Positions 43,012 through 51,345 of a stretch of 64,000 nucleotides of DNA are shown piece after piece; within the stretch, counting starts at the first letter, position 1, and every line of letters begins with the position of its first letter. The position numbers were made by a program, and so were the translations under genes. The notes beneath the pieces were generated by a model that was given only the letters and a program-made list of their open reading frames with translations, did no database searches and was not told the origin of the DNA. The stretch comes from Psychroserpens mesophilus (lineage in GTDB: Bacteria; Bacteroidota; Bacteroidia; Flavobacteriales; Flavobacteriaceae). Location: NCBI RefSeq assembly GCF_000826645.1, contig NZ_JXJP01000020.1, positions 62,001 through 126,000 on the forward strand, in the 5' to 3' direction.

Positions 43012-44277
43012 TTATTGAATGAATGTCACTTTAATAATTTTTCCATTTTCAACTTCATAAATGGCAACGGCTTCTAAAATTTTACCATTAGCTGTAACTT
43101 GTTCTTCATCTATGACTTTATTACCTATGACAATTCGTTTTTTAACGAAGGCTCTAAGGTCTGGTGTGCGTTCAAACCAATTTTGATAACTTTCTCTCAT
43201 TTTTGTTTTACCTTCTGTTTGTAAGGTGTTTGGGTATGCATATAATTTAATAGCATCTGCATAATCATTCATAAAGGCATCAATATCTCTGGCATTATAA
43301 GCATCCAGATTACGCTGAACAACAGCTTCAATGGCTTTGGCAGAAGTTGATACTTCTGTATTTGTGTTTGTAGTTTCAGAAGTTTCTTCAGTCGTTTCAG
43401 AGATTTCAGTTTTTAGACTAACATCGGCTGCGATGAGTAGTTTGTTTGATTCTGAATTCACTGCCAGTCGTGTAATTTGAGTGATGTTGTTCGATGATAA
43501 ATCGGTTATTTGCTTCCAATTATTATCCCTTTGAAGCCTAAGTTTAAATAATGTACTTTCTTTTCCTGAGAGTAAAGTTTTACCGTCAAGCCAACAAATA
43601 TCTTCAACGCCTTCTATGGTATTTGCAATGACTTTAATAGCACCAGTTTCTGGATTTAAAGATTTTATTTGCCATTGATTCTTATTTTCTTTTGAAATAA
43701 AACTCACCAGATTAGAATTCGGAATTCTGTGAAAGGATCGACCAACGTTGCTTGCATATTTTCTGTTTGTTCCATCCTGAAGATTGCTAACATATAAGTT
43801 TAAATTCTCTTCTTCGATGATAGCCGAAACAATCGTGTGGTCGTCATACCACGTATAATATGCTACAACTAAATTTTCAATGAGTTCTTGAGATTCGCCA
43901 TTACTTGCATTATAACTATATAGACGTTGTTTGCCATCTGTATCTAAACGAACTGCAGAGATTTCATTTCTATTAGGAATTTTCAATGGTGTGTATTCTC
44001 CACCTTCTGTAAAATTCATCCATGATTTTGAGTCGTATCGCGTATCGTATTTGGCAATATCAGTTTGACCATTTCTTGTTGAAGCAAATAGAATGTATCT
44101 ATCATTTAGAAACGAAGGTTGATTATCATAACCCTCATTATTTGAAATGTTTTTGCCATTTTTAACTTCTATTTTTGAAGGACTGACTTCAAGATCAAAC
44201 AGAAAAACTTCAGTATTAGATTGTGAAAAACTAAAATTGTAAATAAGGCAGAATAAGAGAAGTGAGTAAAATTTCAT
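43012..44277 (-). CDS. Secreted beta-propeller protein with C-terminal SnoaL-like domain
   Basis: A 421-residue protein with a signal peptide (1-18, ending FSFSQ). The first part (about 25-290) carries TolB/PD40-like repeats (ILFASTRNGQTDIAKYD, SYNASNGESQ). A Thr/Glu-rich linker at about 288-315 leads to a SnoaL/NTF2-like domain (about 318-421: AIEAVVQRNLDAYNARDIDAF, split as RNLDAYNARDIDAFM). The combination suggests a binding protein; no catalytic residues are recognised. It is the first gene of a three-gene unit. Confidence 0.7.
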   Translation of the reverse strand: MKFYSLLLFCLIYNFSFSQSNTEVFLFDLEVSPSKIEVKNGKNISNNEGYDNQPSFLNDRYILFASTRNGQTDIAKYDTRYDSKSWMNFTEGGEYTPLKIPNRNEISAVRLDTDGKQRLYSYNASNGESQELIENLVVAYYTWYDDHTIVSAIIEEENLNLYVSNLQDGTNRKYASNVGRSFHRIPNSNLVSFISKENKNQWQIKSLNPETGAIKVIANTIEGVEDICWLDGKTLLSGKESTLFKLRLQRDNNWKQITDLSSNNITQITRLAVNSESNKLLIAADVSLKTEISETTEETSETTNTNTEVSTSAKAIEAVVQRNLDAYNARDIDAFMNDYADAIKLYAYPNTLQTEGKTKMRESYQNWFERTPDLRAFVKKRIVIGNKVIDEEQVTANGKILEAVAIYEVENGKIIKVTFIQ

Positions 44278-44318
44278 TGTGATATTTTATAATTAGTTGC
44301 CTAAAGATACTAAAAAAC

Positions 44319-44349
44319 GAAAGCCAATCCCGTTAGGGGATTGGCTTTC
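44319..44349 (-). terminator. Intrinsic terminator of the beta-oxidation operon
   Basis: The 13-bp perfect stem GAAAGCCAATCCC (44319-44331) pairs with GGGATTGGCTTTC (44337-44349), loop GTTAG. On the minus strand it is followed by GTTTTTTAG, just after the acyl-CoA dehydrogenase stop. Confidence 0.9.
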
Positions 44350-44382
44350 TATTGTTAAGAAAATTTTGAATTAGCCTAAATT

Positions 44383-46191
44383 TTAAAAACAATATTTATT
44401 TTCGGCTTTAACTTTTTCTGCGATTTCGATACGTAAATCTACGATGTCTGGATAGTTAACGTATTTCGTGAAACGTTTTAGTCCCATTAACATCATACGT
44501 TGCTCGTCGCCTTCAGCAAATGAAATAATACTTTCTTTTCCTTTTTCTTCAACAATATCAACAGCATGATACAAGTATAATTTAGCCATAGCAATTTGAG
44601 CAGATTGTGCATCTTCGCCAAAACGTTTTGCATTTTTCTCAGTTCTTAAAATTGCAGATTCAGCCATGTAAATTTCAATTAATATATCTGCAGCAGCAAT
44701 TAATAACTGTTGGTGTTCTTCTAATTGCGGACCAAATTTTTGAACGGCTCCACCAGCAACCATTAAGAATGCCTTTTTTAACTTTTTGATCATGTCCTTT
44801 TCTTCTGAAAATAATTCAGAATAGTCTGGAGTTTCAAACGAAGGAATTCCCATAAGTTCTTCTTGAACAGCTTGTGCTGGACCGAGTAAATCAACATGAC
44901 CTTTCATGGCTTTTTTAACTAACATGCCAACAGAAAGCATGCGATTAATTTCGTTGGTGCCTTCATAAATTCGAGCGATACGTGCATCTCTCCAGGCAGC
45001 TTCCATTGGTGTTTCTTCAGAGAATCCCATACCACCAAAAATCTGGATGCCTTCATCTGCACAATTTTGTACATCTTCAGAAACAGCTACTTTAAGGATA
45101 GAACATTCAATAGCATATTCTTCAACACCTTTAAGTTCAGCTTCCTGATGCGAATTACCAGAAGCTTCACGAATTGCTATGCGATCTTCGATATTTTTTG
45201 CAGCTCTATACGTTGCAGATTCTCCAGCATAAGCACTGGCAGCCATTTCTGCTAATTTGGTTTTTATAGCACCAAAATCGGCAATAGGTGTTTTAAATTG
45301 CTTACGTTCGTTTGCATAATTAACTGCAATGGTTAAAATTCGTCTTTGAGAATCTAAACAAGCAGCAGCCAGTTTAATTCGACCAACATTAAGTGCATTC
45401 ATAGCGATTTTAAAACCTTCACCACGACCTGCAAGCATGTTTTCAACAGGAACAACAGTGTCATTAAAAAAGACCTGACGTGTAGAACTAGCACGAATTC
45501 CTAATTTGTGTTCTTCTTCACCTAATGTAATTCCGTTAGGATTGTCTTTATCGTATTCTACAATAAATCCAGTAATGTTTTTATCATCTTCAATACGAGC
45601 AAAAACGATCATCAAACGACAGAAACCTGCGTTTGAAATCCACATTTTTTGTCCGTTAATTTTATAGGATTTTCCATCCGCAGACAATTCCGCAGTTGTT
45701 TTTCCGGAGTTGGCATCAGATCCTGCTCCTGGTTCGGTTAAGCAATAGGCTCCAAACCATTCGCCAGTAGCTAATTTAGGAACGTATTTTTGTTTTTGTT
45801 CTTCAGTACCATAAAGGGTTATTGGCATAGTTCCAATACCTGTATGTGCTCCAAAAGCTGTACTAAAAGAACCTGTCCCAGATGAAATGTAATCACAGGT
45901 TAAACATGTTGAAACGAATCCCATTCCGAGTCCACCATAGGCTTCAGGAACAGCGACTCCAAGAAAACCAAGTTCTCCTGCTTTACGCATTACGTCTTCA
46001 GTAAGCGCATAATCTTTGGCTTCAAAGCGAGGTTTATAAGGAATGATTTCACGATCGTTAAATTCGATAACAGCATCCTTCATCATTTTCTGTTCTTCCG
46101 AAAAATCTTCAGGAGTAAATACGTCTTCGCATTTTGTTTCTTTTACTAAGAATTGACCTCCACGTAGGATATCTTTTTCAGTTGCTTCCAT
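44383..46191 (-). CDS. Acyl-CoA dehydrogenase
   Basis: A 602-residue acyl-CoA dehydrogenase of the long form (standard domain about 25-445, plus a ~150-residue helical C-terminal extension). FAD- and substrate-binding signatures include LTEPGAGSDANSG and WISNAGFC. The C-terminal part of the core has IYEGTNEINRML with the catalytic-base Glu of the family. It catalyses the first step of beta-oxidation. It is the last gene of the marR-fadB-fadA unit, although a broken four-helix-bundle gene of 351 bp lies between it and the thiolase. Confidence 0.92.
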   Translation of the reverse strand: MEATEKDILRGGQFLVKETKCEDVFTPEDFSEEQKMMKDAVIEFNDREIIPYKPRFEAKDYALTEDVMRKAGELGFLGVAVPEAYGGLGMGFVSTCLTCDYISSGTGSFSTAFGAHTGIGTMPITLYGTEEQKQKYVPKLATGEWFGAYCLTEPGAGSDANSGKTTAELSADGKSYKINGQKMWISNAGFCRLMIVFARIEDDKNITGFIVEYDKDNPNGITLGEEEHKLGIRASSTRQVFFNDTVVPVENMLAGRGEGFKIAMNALNVGRIKLAAACLDSQRRILTIAVNYANERKQFKTPIADFGAIKTKLAEMAASAYAGESATYRAAKNIEDRIAIREASGNSHQEAELKGVEEYAIECSILKVAVSEDVQNCADEGIQIFGGMGFSEETPMEAAWRDARIARIYEGTNEINRMLSVGMLVKKAMKGHVDLLGPAQAVQEELMGIPSFETPDYSELFSEEKDMIKKLKKAFLMVAGGAVQKFGPQLEEHQQLLIAAADILIEIYMAESAILRTEKNAKRFGEDAQSAQIAMAKLYLYHAVDIVEEKGKESIISFAEGDEQRMMLMGLKRFTKYVNYPDIVDLRIEIAEKVKAENKYCF

Positions 46192-46209
46192 TGTTTTCTT
46201 TTAGATTTA

Positions 46210-46237
46210 AAGATTCAAGAGTCAGGAGTCAAGACTA
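46210..46237. repeat. Left inverted repeat of the four-helix-bundle insertion
   Basis: AAGATTCAAGAGTCAGGAGT then CAAGACTA. Its reverse complement resembles 46585-46613 (both begin TAGTCTTG). The TAG stop of the four-helix-bundle frame is part of this repeat. Confidence 0.6.
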
Positions 46238-46585
46238 TTTAAGTCCAGATTTGAAACTTGTAATCATTTTTTGTATTTGTTTTATTTTGTCTTCTAATTC
46301 TTCAAATTTATCTTCTGAAATGTAGTCTTCATTCAAAGCTACATTTAGTTGTGTTTCCCATTCAAAAGCAGAACCTAAACTATGCTCTAAATAATTAGCA
46401 AAGTGTTTGTTCGAACTTTTACTTGATCCTTCGGATATGTTTGAGGGAATTGAAACAGCACATCTATTCATCTGACTTATTAATCCTTAAGTTTCATACT
46501 TAGGGAATGTTCGTGTAATTTTATAAGATTCAGACACAAGCTCCATACTTTCAGACCAAATTTTTAATTTCTTGAAATTATGCAT
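46235..46585 (-). pseudogene. Four-helix-bundle protein (TIGR02436/S23-like), in-frame nonsense
   Basis: Reading the minus strand from ATG 46585 gives MHNFKKLKIWSESMELVSES, then YKITRTFPKYET, a TAA at 46489-46487, and in the same frame GLISQMNRCAVSIPSNISEG to a stop at 46235. Intact members read PKYETYGLISQMNR, so the TAA replaces one Tyr codon (TAT or TAC). The whole frame is 116 codons, the normal length. No frameshift is present. The family occurs in 23S rRNA intervening sequences, with diversity-generating retroelements (Avd), and as lone genes. It sits inside the beta-oxidation operon between inverted repeats. It could also restart at the internal ATG 46471 and yield a 78-residue fragment. 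Confidence 0.85.
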
Positions 46586-46613
46586 AGTCTTGTCTCTTGC
46601 TTCTATTCGTCTT
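46585..46613. repeat. Right inverted repeat of the four-helix-bundle insertion
   Basis: TAGTCTTGTCTCTTGCTTCT then ATTCGTCTT. This is a degenerate inverted copy of 46210-46237; the start codon of the frame abuts it. Confidence 0.55.
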
Positions 46614-46618
46614 TATTC

Positions 46619-47812
46619 TTAATTAAGAAACTCAAATATGCCACAAGCACCTTGACCAGTTCCTACACACATAGTTACCGCTCCATATTTACCTTTCATT
46701 TCACGCTTACGCATTTCATCAAATAACTGCACAGAAAGTTTTGCTCCTGTACAACCTAATGGATGACCAAGTGCAATAGCTCCTCCATTCACATTAATAA
46801 TGTCTGGATTTAAATTCAACTCACGAATAACAGCTAAGGATTGTGAAGCAAAGGCTTCATTCAATTCAATAAGTGCTAAATCATCTTGTTTCAAACCAGC
46901 TTGTTTTAACGCTTTTGGAATAGCTTTTACTGGACCAATTCCCATAATACGAGGTTCAACACCTGCAGCAGCATAATTTACCATTCTAGCAATAGGCTGT
47001 AATCCTAATTCTTTAACCATATCTTCACTCATAACCATAACGAAAGCTGCACCATCACTCATTTGCGATGAATTTCCTGCAGTTACGCTTCCTCCAGCAG
47101 CAAATACAGGACGTAATTTTGCTAACGCTTCTTTGCTAGTTCCTGCTCGAGGTCCTTCATCCTTAGTTACTGTGTACGATTTTGTGGTTTTTTTACCGTT
47201 GGAATCGATATAAGTTTGTTCAACTTCTATAGGTACGATTTGATCTTGAAAGCGATTTTCAGCTTGGGCTTTTAAGGCTTTCATGTGAGAATTGTATGCA
47301 AATTCGTCTTGATCTTCACGAGACACTTTAAACTGGTTTGCGACTGCTTCAGCAGTATTTCCCATTCCCCAATAATAGTCTTCGTGACCAGCTTTTACAA
47401 TGGCATCGTAATTTAATTCTGGTTTAAAACCAGTCATTGGAACACTGCTCATGCTTTCTGCTCCACCTGCAATGATGCAATCTGCCATTCCTGCTTGAAT
47501 TTTTGCTGTTGCCATTCCAATAGTTTCTACTCCTGAAGAGCAAAACCGGTTGACAGTAACACCAGGAACATCAATCACTTCCAATCCCATTAAAGAAATT
47601 AAGCGAGCCATATTTAATCCTTGAGAACCTTCAGGCATGGCGTTACCAACAATAACATCGTCAATACGTTTTGGATCTAAATTTGGCAATTCTTTCATCA
47701 TGTATTTGATGGTTTCTGCTGCCAACTCATCTGTTCTTTTAAAACGGAACACGCCTTTTGGTGCTTTACCAACGGCTGTTCTATATGCTTTTACTATATA
47801 TGCTGTTTTCAT
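46619..47812 (-). CDS. fadA: Acetyl-CoA acyltransferase (thiolase)
   Basis: A 397-residue thiolase. The acylated nucleophile is C91 in NRFCSSGVETIGMA. The other active-site motifs are NEAFASQS, GHPLGCTGAK and the C-terminal CVGTGQGACGIFEFLN with the general-base Cys. It cleaves 3-ketoacyl-CoA in beta-oxidation. The gene starts 5 bp after fadB. Confidence 0.94.
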   Translation of the reverse strand: MKTAYIVKAYRTAVGKAPKGVFRFKRTDELAAETIKYMMKELPNLDPKRIDDVIVGNAMPEGSQGLNMARLISLMGLEVIDVPGVTVNRFCSSGVETIGMATAKIQAGMADCIIAGGAESMSSVPMTGFKPELNYDAIVKAGHEDYYWGMGNTAEAVANQFKVSREDQDEFAYNSHMKALKAQAENRFQDQIVPIEVEQTYIDSNGKKTTKSYTVTKDEGPRAGTSKEALAKLRPVFAAGGSVTAGNSSQMSDGAAFVMVMSEDMVKELGLQPIARMVNYAAAGVEPRIMGIGPVKAIPKALKQAGLKQDDLALIELNEAFASQSLAVIRELNLNPDIINVNGGAIALGHPLGCTGAKLSVQLFDEMRKREMKGKYGAVTMCVGTGQGACGIFEFLN

Positions 47813-47817
47813 TTTTC

Positions 47818-50226
47818 TTAGTTTCTTAACGGTTTTCCTGTTTTTAACATGTGCTGAATTCTTTCTAACGTTTTACGTTCAGTACAAAGTGACAAGAAGG
47901 CTTCGCGTTCTAAATCCAATAAGTATTGCTCGCTTACTAAAGTTGGTTCAGATAAATCGCCACCAGCCATAACATAAGCTAACTTGTTTGCGATTTTCTT
48001 ATCATGTTCACTGATGTAATGACTCGCTTGCATAGAATCAGTTCCTACTAAAAACATACTCAACGCTTGCTTGCCCAGTACTTTAATATCATTTCGTTTT
48101 ACAGGTTGGGTATATCCAGCATCTGCCATTAATTTAGCATGTGCTTTTGCCGTTGCAATTTGTCTATCTTTATTAACAACCACTATGTCTTTCCCTTCCT
48201 GAAGAATTCCTAAATCGAATGCTTCATAAGCAGACGTCGCAACTTTTGCCATACCAATAGTCAGGAAATAATCTTGAAGTACATTAAGTTCGACATCACC
48301 TTTTCTAAACGTATCTTGAGCTCTTAGCGCCATCTCTTTAGAACCTCCACCACCTGGAATCACACCAACACCAAACTCTACAAGTCCGATATACGTTTCA
48401 GCAGCAGCAACCACTTTATCTGCATGCATTGATAACTCACAACCACCACCAAGTGCCATTCCATGAGGAGCAGAAACTGTTGGAATTGCTGAGTAACGCA
48501 TACGCATCATAGTGTCCTGGAAGTATTTAATCGCCATATTAAGCTCATCATATTCTTGTTCGGCAGCCATCATGAAAATCATTCCGATGTTTGCACCAAC
48601 AGAGAAATTAGCAGCTTGATTACCAACAACCAATCCTGCGAAATCTTTTTCAGCCAAATCAATTGCTTTATTTAATCCAGCTAGAACGTCGCCACCAATG
48701 GTATTCATTTTAGATTGGAATTCTACATTTAATATGCCATCACCTAAATCTTCAACAACAACACCAGAGTTTTTAAATACTTCATTAGATTTTCTGATAT
48801 TATCTAATATGATAAAGCTGTCTTGTCCAGGAATTTTTTCTTGTGATTTCTTCGGAATATCATACGCATAGGTCGCTCCATCTTTAACCGAATAGAATGA
48901 GGTACTTCCAGAAGCTAACATGTCGTTTACCCAAGCATTAGGTTCTAAACCTTCAGCTTTCATCATTTCGATTCCTTTTTCAACTCCAATAGCATCCCAA
49001 ATTTGGAAAGGTCCATGTTCCCAACCAAATCCGGCTTTCATCGCATCATCAATTTTGTATAAATCATTAGTGATTTCAGGAATACGATTGGATACATAGG
49101 CAAATAAGGCAGCGAAACTCTTTCTGTAGAATTCACCAGCTTTATCTTTTCCACTAACCAGTATTTTAAAACGATCAACAACTTTATCTACCGTTTTTGT
49201 CAATTCCAGAGTTGCAAATTTTGCTTTTTGAGCAGAACGATACTCTAATGTATTAAGGTCTAATGATAGAATTTCAGAAGAACCATCGTCTTTTCTTACT
49301 TTTTTATAAAAACCTTGACCGGTTTTACTTCCTAGCCATTTGTTCTCCATCATTTTATTGATGAAATCTGGTAGCTGAAACAACTCATGACGTTCATCAT
49401 TTGGACAATTTTCTCTAATTCCGTTAGCTACGTGAACTAAAGTGTCTAATCCAACAACATCAACCGTTCTGAAAGTAGCCGATTTCGGACGACCAATAAC
49501 TGGTCCTGATAACTTATCGACTTCTTCAATAGTAAGATCTAAATCTTTAACAGCGTGAAACAAGCTCATGATGCTAAAAATTCCGATTCGGTTTCCTATA
49601 AAAGCAGGTGTGTCTTTAGCAATGACCGATGTTTTTCCGAGGAATTGTTCACCATATCCATTGAGGAACTCTAAAACAGAAGCTTCCGTTTTTGGGCCTG
49701 GAATGATTTCAAATAATTTAAGGTAACGCGCAGGATTAAAGAAGTGTGTTCCGCAGAAATGTTTCTGAAAATCTTCGCTACGACCTTCACTCATAAATTT
49801 AATAGGAATACCAGACGTATTTGAAGTAATTAACGTTCCTGGAGTTCTGTATTTTTCTAGTTTTTCAAAAACTTGTTGTTTGATATCTAAACGTTCAACA
49901 ACAACTTCCATAATCCAATCCACATCTTTTACTTTCGAAATATCATCATCAAGATTTCCTGTAGTGATACGATTAGCAAAAGAAGGATGATAGAGTGGTG
50001 CAGGTTTAGATTTTATAGATGCAGCTAAAGCATCATTTACCAATCTGTTTCTTACAATCTTGTCTTCTAAAGTTAAACCTTTAGCTTTTTCTTTATCGTT
50101 GAGTTCTCTTGGTACAATGTCTAGTAAAAGGACCTCGACTCCAATATTAGCAAAATGGCAAGCAATTCCGCTTCCCATAATTCCTGAACCAATAATGGCT
50201 ATTTTTTTTATTCTACGTTTACTCAT
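47818..50226 (-). CDS. fadB: 3-hydroxyacyl-CoA dehydrogenase/enoyl-CoA hydratase fusion
   Basis: An 802-residue bifunctional beta-oxidation enzyme. The NAD-binding GSGIMGSGIACHFANIG is at 13-29 and the hydroxyacyl-CoA dehydrogenase parts run to about residue 460. The enoyl-CoA hydratase domain is C-terminal (about 500-690) with PHGMALGGGCELSMHAD. This order, dehydrogenase first, is opposite to E. coli FadB and is usual in Bacteroidota. It follows marR by 1 bp. Confidence 0.93.
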   Translation of the reverse strand: MSKRRIKKIAIIGSGIMGSGIACHFANIGVEVLLLDIVPRELNDKEKAKGLTLEDKIVRNRLVNDALAASIKSKPAPLYHPSFANRITTGNLDDDISKVKDVDWIMEVVVERLDIKQQVFEKLEKYRTPGTLITSNTSGIPIKFMSEGRSEDFQKHFCGTHFFNPARYLKLFEIIPGPKTEASVLEFLNGYGEQFLGKTSVIAKDTPAFIGNRIGIFSIMSLFHAVKDLDLTIEEVDKLSGPVIGRPKSATFRTVDVVGLDTLVHVANGIRENCPNDERHELFQLPDFINKMMENKWLGSKTGQGFYKKVRKDDGSSEILSLDLNTLEYRSAQKAKFATLELTKTVDKVVDRFKILVSGKDKAGEFYRKSFAALFAYVSNRIPEITNDLYKIDDAMKAGFGWEHGPFQIWDAIGVEKGIEMMKAEGLEPNAWVNDMLASGSTSFYSVKDGATYAYDIPKKSQEKIPGQDSFIILDNIRKSNEVFKNSGVVVEDLGDGILNVEFQSKMNTIGGDVLAGLNKAIDLAEKDFAGLVVGNQAANFSVGANIGMIFMMAAEQEYDELNMAIKYFQDTMMRMRYSAIPTVSAPHGMALGGGCELSMHADKVVAAAETYIGLVEFGVGVIPGGGGSKEMALRAQDTFRKGDVELNVLQDYFLTIGMAKVATSAYEAFDLGILQEGKDIVVVNKDRQIATAKAHAKLMADAGYTQPVKRNDIKVLGKQALSMFLVGTDSMQASHYISEHDKKIANKLAYVMAGGDLSEPTLVSEQYLLDLEREAFLSLCTERKTLERIQHMLKTGKPLRN

Positions 50227-50227
50227 C

Positions 50228-50683
50228 TTATTTTAAAATGTGTTCTTTTTGTTTGTATATCTGTTTATTTGAAATCATATTGTTAATGACTTCAGCTACT
50301 TTATAGAAGTTAGTAAGTTCCTCATGAGAAACATTATTTTTAATGGTTTCATTAAAAGTAAGTACTTTTTCTCTGGAGTATGCTCTTTTTTCTCTGCCAA
50401 ATTCCGTCAGGTATATTAAAACACCTCTGCCATCTTCAGGGTTTGGTTTACGTTCAATTAAACCTTTCTCTTCCATTGTTTTCAAGGTGCGAGATAAACT
50501 TGTCGCTTCCATTCCCATTTTAGGTCCAAGAGAAGTTGAGGGGGTTCCATTTTCCGGATCAATACTTAAGAGTGCAAAACCAGTTGCCATCGTTGTTCCA
50601 AACTGGGATGCCTCTTCGTTATACATTTTATTTACTGCTAACCAGGTGGTTCTTAAGATGTAGTCAATAGTTTTATCTTTCAT
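50228..50683 (-). CDS. MarR family regulator of the beta-oxidation operon
   Basis: A 151-residue winged-helix regulator with MEATSLSRTLKTMEEKGLIERKPNPEDGRG (shown as SLSRTLKTMEEKGLIERK and EDGRG), the classic MarR recognition helix and wing. I chose ATG 50683; the longer frame starting at 50728 would begin inside a strong palindrome and -7 element. It is the first gene of the marR-fadB-fadA-acyl-CoA dehydrogenase operon. Palindromic operators directly upstream indicate autoregulation. A fatty acyl-CoA or fatty acid effector is plausible but not shown. Confidence 0.92.
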   Translation of the reverse strand: MKDKTIDYILRTTWLAVNKMYNEEASQFGTTMATGFALLSIDPENGTPSTSLGPKMGMEATSLSRTLKTMEEKGLIERKPNPEDGRGVLIYLTEFGREKRAYSREKVLTFNETIKNNVSHEELTNFYKVAEVINNMISNKQIYKQKEHILK

Positions 50684-50701
50684 ACAGCATGATTTGAAAT
50701 C

Positions 50702-50760
50702 CAAATATACTAAAAAAATACTATGCATGCATAGTATTTAAGATAAAATTATGCATGCAT
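50702..50760 (-). promoter_or_regulatory. MarR operator pair and promoter of the beta-oxidation operon
   Basis: Positions 50716-50739 form a 24-bp perfect palindrome centred on ACTATGCATGCATAGT. A second copy of its core, ATGCATGCAT, is at 50751-50760, 28 bp downstream between centres. A perfect -7 element TATATTTG lies at 50709-50702 on the minus strand. The first palindrome covers the -33 region, so the bound regulator would repress. Confidence 0.85.
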
Positions 50761-50796
50761 AGTACATTGAATGTGAAAACTAGGTTTAAATGAAAA

Positions 50797-50818
50797 ACGC
50801 TTCATGTAAATGAAGCGT
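50797..50818 (-). terminator. Intrinsic terminator after the small membrane protein
   Basis: ACGCTTCAT (50797-50805) pairs with ATGAAGCGT (50810-50818), loop GTAA, followed on the minus strand by TTTTTCA. Confidence 0.8.
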
Positions 50819-50843
50819 CTTAAATATGTCTTTTTAATAGTGT

Positions 50844-51242
50844 TTAATCTGAATTCAGTTTACCTATCAATAATCCTATGACTGCACCAGTTATAGTTGC
50901 CATAATAATAGTAATGATTACGTCTGCAGCAAACATAGCATAGGTTAAACCTTTTACAAAAGCCATGTTAAATAGATTGGCTATAAGTCCCATGAAAATT
51001 CCAATTATGGCACCAGCTTTTGCACCATTTTTAGCAGTAGAAATTCGTGCCCATCTATTGAAAATATAGGAGATAAACAAACCAACAGTTATACAACCAG
51101 ATAAAATAGAAACCATTGTTTTGATAGTGTCTTTGGGTTGTGTGTAAAAATCTTCAGGTAAAATTCCATAAAAAAACCAGCCCAATAGCCAGTTAACTAT
51201 ACCACCGACGATGCCAGCAACTAAAAAAGATTTTGTGTTCAT
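50844..51242 (-). CDS. Small polytopic membrane protein
   Basis: A 132-residue protein with four predicted membrane helices (about 5-25, 42-62, 75-95, 105-126) separated by short loops, and a Gly-rich first helix (VAGIVGGIVNWLLGWFFYGIL region). No known domain is recognised and no charged pore residues stand out. It lies between the beta-oxidation operon and the acyl-CoA ligase, with its own terminator, but no functional link is seen. Confidence 0.7.
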   Translation of the reverse strand: MNTKSFLVAGIVGGIVNWLLGWFFYGILPEDFYTQPKDTIKTMVSILSGCITVGLFISYIFNRWARISTAKNGAKAGAIIGIFMGLIANLFNMAFVKGLTYAMFAADVIITIIMATITGAVIGLLIGKLNSD

Positions 51243-51345
51243 TTTATAAAATGTATTAGTTAGTAGTATAAATATACTTTTTTTAACACAAAAAATTAAA
51301 AATTAGTAAATTTTGTAGAAAAATTTTAACAAAAATGCAATGAGA

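Noticed and set aside
46235-46471. Functional 78-residue four-helix-bundle protein
   Set aside because: The upstream codons in the same frame encode the rest of the family, so the shorter frame is better explained as the remainder of a broken gene. Restart at 46471 cannot be excluded.
50684-50728. Earlier start of the MarR gene at 50728
   Set aside because: It would place the translation start inside the palindrome and across the -7 element. ATG 50683 begins the normal MarR N-terminus.
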